NCBI GenBank assembly: GCA_036489775.1
Contig: DASXFC010000009.1
Span: 167,744 to 231,743 of the forward strand
DNA length: 64,000 bases
Source: Bog-473 sp036489775
GTDB lineage: Bacteria; Actinomycetota; Acidimicrobiia; Acidimicrobiales; RAAP-2
Reading direction: 5' to 3'
The stretch's first letter is position 1; every line of letters begins with the position of its first letter. This document shows positions 1 to 7,900 of the stretch, piece by piece. Both the position numbers and the translations under genes were made by a program. A model generated the notes under the pieces. The model saw only the letters and a program-made list of their open reading frames with translations. It ran no database searches and was not told where the DNA came from.

Positions 1-1
1 C

Positions 2-346
2 ATCCCCGATGCCATCCGTCCGATGCTGTCGTCCGGAGATGTCCAGGGCGCCTTCAACCTCTACGGCGTGCGGGTTCCAAATGTGGTCGTCTCGCCCTAC
101 AGCCGCCCCCACTCGGTCACGAATGTGGTGCACGACCACACATCGGTGGTCGCCACCATCGCCAACAAGTGGAACCTGCCGGCACTCAGTTGGCGTGATG
201 CCAACGCCTCGGACCTCACCGACTACCTCGATCTCACGGCCGCGCCCACCTTCGCCAAGGCCCCCACGTTGGCCAAGCCGGCCCGATCGGCCACCGTGAA
301 AGGGGACTGCGAGCTCACGCCTCCCCCGGTAAAACTCGAATCGTGA
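2..346 (+). CDS. C-terminal end of a secreted phosphoesterase, phospholipase C type (partial)
   Basis: This is the last 114 residues of an ORF already open at the left edge, so the start lies outside the window. The segment YGVRVPNVVVSPYSRP followed by VVHDHTSVVATI resembles the C-terminal part of the bacterial phosphoesterase/phospholipase C family (alkaline-phosphatase fold), where the late His and Asp of the DHTS element help bind metal. Enzymes of this family hydrolyse phosphodiester bonds, usually of phospholipids, outside the membrane. The catalytic nucleophile region and any signal peptide are not in view, so substrate and export are inferred from the family. The stop is followed by a minus-strand regulator gene that converges on it. 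Confidence 0.75.
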   Translation: MPDAIRPMLSSGDVQGAFNLYGVRVPNVVVSPYSRPHSVTNVVHDHTSVVATIANKWNLPALSWRDANASDLTDYLDLTAAPTFAKAPTLAKPARSATVKGDCELTPPPVKLES

Positions 347-402
347 GCTAGGGGTTGCCCGGGGTGGTTGAAACGTTCGTCAACGTCAGCTCCCCTTCTG
401 GG

Positions 403-906
403 TCATCGGGTCATCGGGTCGTCGGGGAGTTCGCCCGCGGCACGAAGGGCCTCACGGTGTTCGATCCACTCCTGTGCCATCACTGGCAGGCGCTCGACCA
501 GAAACTTGGCGAAGGCGTGGTGTTCGAGGAGGATGGCCCGCCGTTCGATGGGGGTGCCGGCCAGCATGTCGAGCCCCTCTTCGGTCAGTTCGACCTGTTC
601 CTGGTATTCGGAGATGTCGAAGCCCGTCGCATTGGGCGAGTTCAGGTCGACCCGCACCCGGTCCATCCGCTCCCCGGCGGCCCGGGTCCGCTGGATGAGC
701 CGGAGGGTCTCGAGGGTGGCGACGGCGCCGGCGATGGCGCTCCGGCTGGCCAACAGGGCGTCGGCCAGTTCGGCGATGGACTGCTCGGGTGGGTCGCAGA
801 CCGAGAGGTAGCCCAGCAGCCGGCCCACCATCGGGGCCATCCCGTAGCGGCGGGCGTAGAAGCGCCCGACGTGGTCGGCATAGGTGATCTCGCCATCGGT
901 CGGCAT
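403..906 (-). CDS. GbsR/MarR-family winged-helix transcriptional regulator
   Basis: The 167-residue protein has an N-terminal winged helix: helices around residues 25-75 include the SIAELADALLASRSAIAGAV recognition segment. A C-terminal helical part with EEGLDMLAG follows, as in GbsR-like MarR proteins that bind DNA as dimers. The ATG at 906 is chosen over an upstream GTG at 942 for two reasons. TACTGT at 913-918 lies six bases upstream, the leaderless arrangement seen repeatedly in this window. A 24-base palindrome also sits where the longer reading frame would put coding sequence. Autoregulation is likely. The target operon is unknown, since the neighbours are a phosphoesterase end and a toxin-antitoxin pair. 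Confidence 0.8.
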   Translation of the reverse strand: MPTDGEITYADHVGRFYARRYGMAPMVGRLLGYLSVCDPPEQSIAELADALLASRSAIAGAVATLETLRLIQRTRAAGERMDRVRVDLNSPNATGFDISEYQEQVELTEEGLDMLAGTPIERRAILLEHHAFAKFLVERLPVMAQEWIEHREALRAAGELPDDPMTR

Positions 907-912
907 GGGCGC

Positions 913-939
913 ACAGTAGCACAGTGAAAACTGAGATAC
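913..939 (-). promoter_or_regulatory. Promoter and palindromic operator of the GbsR/MarR gene
   Basis: On the minus strand TACTGT (918-913) lies six bases before the ATG at 906 and fits a -10 box for a leaderless mRNA. Positions 916-939 form a 24-base dyad, GTA-N3-CAGT-N4-ACTG-N3-TAC, that overlaps the -10 box and extends towards the -35 region. Size and symmetry match MarR-family operators, so negative autoregulation is inferred. Confidence 0.55.
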
Positions 940-1021
940 CACAAATACGTGTGATTTGAGGTCTCTCGCTCCGGCCCTGACTCCCCGTCGAGGCCCCGAC
1001 CTGGTCCGGAAAGCTAGGTGC

Positions 1022-1027
1022 TACGCT
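1022..1027 (+). promoter_or_regulatory. Leaderless -10 box of the toxin-antitoxin operon
   Basis: TACGCT ends seven bases before the antitoxin ATG at 1035, so transcription would begin at or next to the start codon. No Shine-Dalgarno sequence precedes that ATG. No clear -35 is seen. Confidence 0.45.
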
Positions 1028-1034
1028 GTCGCAC

Positions 1035-1277
1035 ATGGAGGTCGGCGTACGAGAGCTGCGCAATCGGACCAGTCAAGTCATCGAGGCGGTCCGGGCGGGC
1101 GAGCGGGTGGTCCTCACCGTGCATGGTGAAGCGGTCGCCGACATCGTGCCGCATGCCCGACGATCACGCTGGGTGCCGGGCAACCTCCTACGACTCGGGC
1201 TGGCCGATCGGGCAGCCGACCCAGCACTGCGTGACGACCTTGATCTGCTCGCCGGGCAAACGCTGGACGAGCTTTGA
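1035..1277 (+). CDS. Type II antitoxin, Phd/YefM family
   Basis: The 80-residue protein begins VGVRELRNRTSQVIEAVRAG and continues VVLTVHGEAVADIVP, the N-terminal DNA-binding fold of Phd/YefM (VapB-type) antitoxins. The last 35 residues would wrap the toxin. The neighbouring PIN-domain toxin gene starts inside this gene's stop codon (TTGA overlap), so the two are translationally coupled. The antitoxin should neutralise the toxin and, with it, repress the shared promoter just upstream. The ATG is supported by the TACGCT box seven bases before it. Confidence 0.85.
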   Translation: MEVGVRELRNRTSQVIEAVRAGERVVLTVHGEAVADIVPHARRSRWVPGNLLRLGLADRAADPALRDDLDLLAGQTLDEL

Positions 1278-1678
1278 GCGACACGGTCGGGCTGCTCGAT
1301 ACCTCGGTCTTCATCGCTCGTGAGGTCGACCGACCGCTCGGCGAACTGCCTGACCGGGTCACCGTGTCTGTCATCACCATTGGCGAGCTCGAACTCGGTG
1401 TATTGAGCGCCACCGATATCCAGTCACGAGCACGACGGGCGGACACGCTGGCCCTGGCGCGGACGATCGATCCTGTTCCGATCAGCGAGCCGATCATGGC
1501 CGCGTGGGCCCGTCTGGTCACGGACTGCCGGAGCGCCGGCATCCAGCGGGCCGTCAAACTGACCGACGCCCTGATTGCCGCCACCGCGATCGACCTGGGG
1601 TTACCGGTGGTGACCCAGGACGACGATTACGACCAGATCGCGAGAGCCCACGCACCATTGCTGGTTCTGAAGGTCTAG
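1274..1678 (+). CDS. vapC: VapC-like PIN-domain toxin ribonuclease
   Basis: The 134-residue PIN domain carries the expected acidic residues: Asp in GLLDTSVFI near the N-terminus, Glu in TIGELELG, Asp in KLTDALIAATA and Asp in VTQDDDYDQ near the end. Together they bind Mg2+/Mn2+ for RNA cleavage. VapC toxins typically cut tRNA or rRNA. The TTG start overlaps the antitoxin stop by four bases, a typical cistron order with antitoxin first. Length is normal for the family and all acidic positions are present, so the toxin looks intact. The RNA target cannot be read from sequence. Confidence 0.88.
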   Translation: MSDTVGLLDTSVFIAREVDRPLGELPDRVTVSVITIGELELGVLSATDIQSRARRADTLALARTIDPVPISEPIMAAWARLVTDCRSAGIQRAVKLTDALIAATAIDLGLPVVTQDDDYDQIARAHAPLLVLKV

Positions 1679-1703
1679 TTGTGCCCGATCGGACGCGTGG
1701 TCG

Positions 1704-4466
1704 TTACATCCGGTTTCCGATCTTTTCGGCAATGTGTCGACGCGATCGGATGTGGAGCTTGTCGAAAATGTTGCTGAGGTGGAACTCGATGGCCTTGATG
1801 CTGACGTAGAGCTCAGTAGCGACCTCACGGTTGGAAGCGCCATCAGCTACCAGACGGGCGACGACCAGCTCGGTCGGCGTCAACCCGAACGAGCTCGTCG
1901 GGTCGACCAGTGGGGCCTCGGCTCCGATGCTCAAAAGATCGGCATCACACATGGCCAGAAATGGCGCGGCCTTGAGGGCGCTGAAACGGTTGTGGGCGGC
2001 ACGCAACGCCGCAATGGCTCCATCGCGCTGCCCGCGTCGCAGGAGGTACCGGCCGGCGGCCAGGTCGAGCATGGCCAAAGGCAGCGGGCCGGTTACAACG
2101 GTGGCCAACTCCTGGGCACGGGAAAATGCGGCGTCAGCCTCGGGGTCGACACCGCGGGCGTCGGAGAGCTGCCCCTGGAGCCGCCAGTACTCCATCTCCG
2201 AGGTGCGGTGGCTGCCGGTGGGCAGAGCGGAGCGAAATTCCTCCAGGAGGCGGGCCGCTTCGTTCCACTGTTCGAGCGCGATCAACGCCGCAATTTCGAA
2301 GGGCCGCCAGTTGTAGACCCCAGGACGGCCGAGCGAGGAGAGCTGCCCGATAGATCTGATCGGCGCCACCGCGCCCAAGACGCCCTCCCAATCTTCCTGT
2401 GCCGCCAGCATGGATGCCCTGGCCGTCGCGGCCATGGCCATGGTGATGGCGACGCCGAATCCGTCGGACCACGCCCACGCGGTGTCGACATGCATCTGGG
2501 CCACGGACCAGTCGCCCCGGGCGGCCGGGACCAGAGCGGCATGCGCGTGGACGAACGGGTAGTCCCAAATCCGATCGGCGTCATGCGCCCGCGAGACGGC
2601 GAACTCGCCGTGCACCAGTGCCTCGTCCCACGCTCCGGCTCGGTACTCGACATCGACAAGATAGGTCAGAGAGTAAGAGTCGAAGTTAAAGGACAGCCCC
2701 GAAAGGTGGCGCAGGCGGGCCACAGAAAGGTCGCGGTGGGCGCCCACCAGGTCATCTTGGAACAGTCGTTGGTTGCCGCGAAATACCAGCGCGCTGGTCA
2801 TGTCGACCGGGACGTCTGAAGGGGTTTCGGCCAGGTCCTCCAACAGCGCTGCTGCTTCCTCCCCTCGACCGGACAAAACGAGATTGAGGGAGAGAAGGTT
2901 CCGACTGAATCGCTCCAGGGCCAGGTCGTTCTCAACCGTCTCTAGCGCTCGATGTCCCCAGATGGCAGCGTCTTCGGATCGTCCAACCAAGAGAAGGCAC
3001 AAAGCCAGCGAGTTGGCGGCCTCCGCTCGATAGTTCGCTTGGGTGGAGTCTTCGGCGGTGTTCCAGGCGTCCGAGAGGAGGCTTTCGGCCAAGGCAAACT
3101 GCCCGGTGACCAGAGCATGATGACCGAGCAGGGCCGACTTGCGTGGGCTGTTGTCGAATCCATCGAGGCGCTCCGTGAGGGTGAACGCGGTGGCAAGCTC
3201 GCCGATATTGAAGGCCAATCGAAACGCATCGAGAACGAGCCGTTCGCGGTTCACCGATTCGACGAAGGCATCGGCGGCGCTGATCATCCAGACCACCGCC
3301 TGCTGAGGTGCGTGTTCAGCCTCGGCTTGCGTCGCCGCCCGCTCAAGGTCATGGGCCAGGTCGTCGTCGGGAGCATCGGCTGCGTCGATTCGATGACGCA
3401 AACTGGTCGCCCCCGCGGTCAACGTTGCCGCCGTCCGGTGAAGGGCCCTCCTTCGGGCCGGAGCCAGGTCGTCGTAAATGGCGCGCTGCACCAGGGAATG
3501 CCAAAAGCGCAGATTACGAGTTGAACGACCGCCATCTTCGGAGACCAACCCCGACTCGACGAGCGCGTCAAGAGGGTCGACCCATTTGTCGAGTCCCGAG
3601 ACAGCAGCGGCCAGTGCCGTTGGACAGTGCAGTCCCAACACTGCCGCGGCCACCGCCAGTTCCTGTGCCTCTTGAGTGAGCGAAGCGATTCGTTGCAGCA
3701 CAATGGAGGAAAACGCACGCGGGGCAGGGAGCTCCGAGTCCATCCGATTCAGCGTGGTCGCATCGAGTTCCTCGAGGAGGGCACAGCAGTGCACGGGACT
3801 CCCACCCGTGTGTTCGCGAAGGCGAGCGACGGCCTGGTTGGACAGATCGGACAGGCCCATCTCCCGGGCCAGCCTGACGACGTCTGGTTGACTAAGGCCT
3901 TCGAGGTAGATACGCCCGAAGCGGTGGTCACCCACCATGCTCGAGTTCCAGCCTTCACCAAGTCGACCGAGCTGGGCGGGACGGGTGGAGACAAGTCCGA
4001 GGATCCGGTCCCGTTGCATCCGCCGAAAGGCGAAGAGGAGGGCTTGAGCCGACTGGGAGTCGATCCAATGCAGGTCATCGACCACGATCACGACGAGCGC
4101 ATGGTGGTTCTGCAGTATGTCGAGGGCTATGAGGAGCTCGGCACCGACGGCCAGTGGATCAAGATCAGCCATCTCTCCAGTCGCCAGGACAGCAGAACCT
4201 TCGGTCGGGTCAAGCGCGGAGCTGTCGAGCAACTGCCGCATGACCCCATAGGGAAGGAGCATCTCCGATTCGTTTGCGCCGGCTCGCAACACGATGCACT
4301 CGTCGTCGAGTTCTCTGACGAATTGGTGCACCAGCGACGACTTCCCGATGCCGGCGTTCCCCTCCACCATCACGAGGCGAGGTTGTTCTTGTCGCGCCTG
4401 GTCGGCGAAGGCGCTCAGAGCACCGAGCTCGAGGGCCCGACCGACGAATGGCGATCTACCGGACAT
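1704..4466 (-). CDS. Large AAA ATPase transcriptional regulator with C-terminal LuxR helix-turn-helix
   Basis: The 920-residue protein has a P-loop (GNAGIGKSS, residues 36-44), a Walker B strand (LVVIVVDDLHWID, about 124-136), a long helical TPR-like middle and a LuxR/NarL DNA-binding domain in the last ~65 residues (LTPTELVVARLVADGASN to IRSRRHIAEKIG). This is the LAL/MalT-like architecture, in which ligand sensing and ATP drive oligomerisation and activation. The start at 4466 (MSGRSPFVGR) has GGGG a few bases upstream and fits the family N-terminus; ATG 4487 is an alternative. The ORF remains open to 4664, but that stretch holds a perfect palindrome. The gene diverges from a small ORF and a giant secreted protein, its most likely targets. 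Confidence 0.88.
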   Translation of the reverse strand: MSGRSPFVGRALELGALSAFADQARQEQPRLVMVEGNAGIGKSSLVHQFVRELDDECIVLRAGANESEMLLPYGVMRQLLDSSALDPTEGSAVLATGEMADLDPLAVGAELLIALDILQNHHALVVIVVDDLHWIDSQSAQALLFAFRRMQRDRILGLVSTRPAQLGRLGEGWNSSMVGDHRFGRIYLEGLSQPDVVRLAREMGLSDLSNQAVARLREHTGGSPVHCCALLEELDATTLNRMDSELPAPRAFSSIVLQRIASLTQEAQELAVAAAVLGLHCPTALAAAVSGLDKWVDPLDALVESGLVSEDGGRSTRNLRFWHSLVQRAIYDDLAPARRRALHRTAATLTAGATSLRHRIDAADAPDDDLAHDLERAATQAEAEHAPQQAVVWMISAADAFVESVNRERLVLDAFRLAFNIGELATAFTLTERLDGFDNSPRKSALLGHHALVTGQFALAESLLSDAWNTAEDSTQANYRAEAANSLALCLLLVGRSEDAAIWGHRALETVENDLALERFSRNLLSLNLVLSGRGEEAAALLEDLAETPSDVPVDMTSALVFRGNQRLFQDDLVGAHRDLSVARLRHLSGLSFNFDSYSLTYLVDVEYRAGAWDEALVHGEFAVSRAHDADRIWDYPFVHAHAALVPAARGDWSVAQMHVDTAWAWSDGFGVAITMAMAATARASMLAAQEDWEGVLGAVAPIRSIGQLSSLGRPGVYNWRPFEIAALIALEQWNEAARLLEEFRSALPTGSHRTSEMEYWRLQGQLSDARGVDPEADAAFSRAQELATVVTGPLPLAMLDLAAGRYLLRRGQRDGAIAALRAAHNRFSALKAAPFLAMCDADLLSIGAEAPLVDPTSSFGLTPTELVVARLVADGASNREVATELYVSIKAIEFHLSNIFDKLHIRSRRHIAEKIGNRM

Positions 4467-4640
4467 CTGACCCCGATCTTGCTGCATCTCAAAGGTGGGG
4501 CGTACCGCATCAGGCCAAATGAGTGAGGGAGCGGCCGGAAGATCGAGCCATTGATGGCACCCAAAGCGTCTTCGACCTGCATGTTCACCTGAACTTCGGG
4601 TCCGCCATGTCCAAGCAACTTCGTCGGAGGTCACGAAAAT

Positions 4641-4659
4641 CCTAGGGTGCAACCCTAGG
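4641..4659. promoter_or_regulatory. Perfect 8-base inverted repeat in the divergent intergenic region (candidate operator)
   Basis: CCTAGGGT-GCA-ACCCTAGG lies 175 bases upstream of the LuxR-type regulator start and 68 bases upstream of the 54-residue ORF. All 16 arm bases pair. It sits in the 260-base gap between the divergent genes and is not followed by a T-run, so an operator is favoured over a terminator. Which protein binds it is unknown; the adjacent LuxR protein is the obvious candidate. Confidence 0.45.
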
Positions 4660-4726
4660 GACATCCCGATCGAGGTTCCTCAAGATGACGAGGTGCCGGC
4701 AACGCGATCGAGAGGAGCCTTCCACC

Positions 4727-4891
4727 ATGCGGCTGACCTTGGACTTCACGCGCAACGCGAACGGCCAGTTCGAAGGGACGGCCGAAGTGGAGGCCAATCG
4801 CTCTGTGGAGTTCTGCGGCACCCTCGAACTGCTCAGAGTGCTCGAGGTGGCCAGCCAGAACCTCGATTCTGGTCCCGTCGCCGAAGCCTGA
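4727..4891 (+). CDS. Small hypothetical protein (54 aa)
   Basis: The ATG at 4727 is preceded by AGAGGAG at 4711-4717, a good Shine-Dalgarno sequence with about nine bases of spacing, so this short frame is probably translated. The product (MRLTLDFTRNANGQFEGTAE at its start) is acidic and predicted soluble, with alternating charged/hydrophobic strands. I recognise no family. It lies between the palindrome and the giant secreted-protein gene, 97 bases ahead of the latter and on the same strand, so it may be the first gene of that transcript. Confidence 0.5.
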   Translation: MRLTLDFTRNANGQFEGTAEVEANRSVEFCGTLELLRVLEVASQNLDSGPVAEA

Positions 4892-4988
4892 TCGCTCCGG
4901 ACGGGAAAGCAGCCCGGAAATCCGACGGCACACGTCGCGGGTTTGAGATGAGACCTGCGACTGCGTGGGCCGGACAGATAGGACGACT

Positions 4989-7900
4989 ATGAGGCGAAAC
5001 CAGAGTTCTTTTGTTCGCATATGTGTCAGCGCCACCGCGCTCCTGGGGGCTTGCCTGGTCGGTGGTATCACCGCGCTGGGCCAGCCGGGTACGGCGTCCG
5101 CCGGCGAGTACAGCGACGCCGGTGCTTGTGGAACAAGCGGCAGCCTCACCTCGACCGGGCCCTTTTCAGGCACCTGCACCTACAACGACGTGGGAACCGA
5201 CACCTTCACTGTTCCGGGCTCCGCACTCCCGACCACGCTGACGCTCACGCTCTACGGTGCCGGTGGCCTGTTCATCAACAACGATGGTGCTTATACTGGA
5301 TCGGCCACTGGCTACGGCGGAGAGGCAGCGGGGACGCTCGTCGTCTCGGCGGCGACCCTGACGCCCGACGTGTTGCAGGTCAATGTGGGCGGGCCGGCGG
5401 ACGACACCCTCACCTCCGGGACATTGAGCGATGGATTTGCCGGGACCGGGGGTTTCAACGGGGGAGGCAACAGCCCTGATGGTCCCTGTGCCGGCGCCGG
5501 AGCCTCGGACGTTCGGGAAGTGGGCAGTGACGGGACCTATTCGTTCAGTGATCGTCTCTTCGTGGCCGGCGGCGGAGGCGGCTTGTTCTCAGGTCCCGGA
5601 ACCGCCAATTACCCTCCAGAACAGGGCGCGAGTAACGGCGGCGGAACCTCAGGGGCCGATGGGCAGTCTCAGGGCGACGGCAGCAGCGATGCTGGTGGTG
5701 GCGGCAACCAGCAAGGTGGCGGATCCTCGGGGCCGTTGACCGACAGTGCTGGGTTTGGCTTCGGCGGCACTGGTGCCCCGATCATTCCTGAGGTGGACAC
5801 CCAGGGCGGTTGTGGCGGCGGGGGCGGCTACTACGGCGGCGGTGCCTCGGGTGCTGGTCAGCTAGCCGCGGGCGGCGGCGGGGGCGGCAGCGGCTACGTC
5901 ACACCTGCGGCATCCGACACCTCGCTCGTCCAAGGCGCGGCCCAGGGCGTCAACGGCGGCACCGGACAGGTCGTGATTGCATTCTCCACCGACCCGACCT
6001 ATGCAACCACGACGACCGCGACGTCCTCAGCAAACCCGGCTTTGCCGGGCGCTGCCGTCACCTTCACCGCCACTGTCAGCACGTCGGACCCGTCCGAGGC
6101 GATCGGCGGCGGTTCTGTGGACTTCACGGACGACACCACCGACACCATTCTGGCCACGGTGCCCGTGGCGCCGACGGGGGGAGACGTGGCAACGGCCACG
6201 TACACCACATCGTCGTTGGCCGTCGGCGCCGAGCTCATCGGGATTGGGTATTCGGGCTATGTGGGTAGCAGCTACGCCGACTCCACCTCCGGGGTCGGGA
6301 TCGACCAGGTTGTGGGAGAGCTCCAGACCCAGACCATCGATTTCACCTCTACGGCACCACAAGGCGCCGCGGTCGACTCCACCTATCAGGTCACAGCCTC
6401 GGCCACCTCCGCCTTGCCGGTGACGTTCTCGATCGACTCATCGACGGCGTCGGAGTGTTCTCTCTCGGGGTCGACCGTGAGCTTCTTGTCCACCGGCCCC
6501 TGCCTGATCCATGCCAACCAGGCGGGCAACGGGACCTACGCGCCGGCACCCGGCGTCAACCAGCTGGTGCACGTCACAGTCACGACGCCTTCGGCCACGG
6601 AAGTCGATTCGATTGATCCCTCGACCCAGGTGTCCAACGGATTCACCACCGAGGTCGGGCAAGCGTTCGAAGTGCAGGCCGAAATAGGACCGAAGACCGC
6701 TCCCGGGGTCGATTTGGCCGCACCGACCGGGACGGTGAGCTTCACCGACAACCAAACCAACGGCCAGGCCTGTTCGAACGTCGCGATCACTCACAACAAT
6801 GGAGACACGTTCGCCGACTGTGACATGACCGAGAGCAGCGCGGACGACTACGACATCACGGCCTCGTACAGCGGGGACTCTACGTACAGCCCTTCCAGTG
6901 CATCCGTGACCGAGTTCGTCTATGCGAGCACCGGGACAATCACTTTCACCTCCACCAACCCGTCCCCGGCTTCCATCGGATCCAGCTATGACGTGACCGC
7001 CACCACCAATGCCGGGGCACTCACCTTTTCGATCGATCCCAACTCCACTACCGAGTGCTCGATCATCGGATCCACCGTGACCTTCTTGCAGGCCGGCAGT
7101 TGCTTCATCGACGCCTTCGCGGCAGCGACGACTGACGTGGCCGCGGCAACCGCGGTACAGATCGTGACGATCAGCGCGCCCAGTTTGACCACGACGCCGA
7201 CCAGCGGCACCACCACGTACGGAACCGCCTACTCGGGTGAGCTGCACACATCCGGTGGCACCGGCGCACTGTTCTACCTTCAGAACTCGGGCGGGTACTA
7301 CATCACGGTTGGCTTCACCGGTGGCATCAGCGCGCCAGCTGGGCTGCCGATAGGGACCTACACGGCGACGGGGACCGTCGAGGATGCCACCAACAACATC
7401 CAGCCTTGGTCCTTCACCCTGACGGTGACGTCCGCCACGCTGACCAATACGACCTCCGGCACCACAACGGTAGGCACGGCCTATAGGGGCCAACTGCCCG
7501 TGGCTGGGGGCACCACCCCGCCGGCGCTCACCTATGCCCAGTCGACTGGCTCGTCGAATATCACGGTGACCTCGACCGGGGCGATCAGCGCGCCGGACAC
7601 CCTGGGCGTGGGTGTGTACACCGCCAGCGGTACCGAGAGTGACCAGTGGGGCTACACCGCGGCCTGGTCGTTCACCCTCACGGTGATCGGCCTTCCGAAC
7701 ACCTTCACGCTGACCGAGAGCGCCTCGAACACCACTTACGGGAGCCCCATCAGCCTGGGCGAATCCGGTATCGCTCCGGCGGCCACCGGCACGATCACTT
7801 TCACGTCAGGTATCACCACGCTGTGCACTCTCAACTTGAGCGGGATCTCGGGCGAAGCGACGACCTGTCAGACCCCGGTCGGCCTAGCCCCTTCGATCTA

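Noticed and set aside
401..424. Three copies of a GGGTCATC-like octamer near the end of the GbsR gene
   Set aside because: They encode the C-terminal DDPMTR-type tail and the region after the stop; too short and too few for a repeat array.
4466..4664. Start of the LuxR-type regulator at 4664 rather than 4466
   Set aside because: It would place the perfect palindrome inside coding sequence and add a basic, low-complexity leader with no family match.
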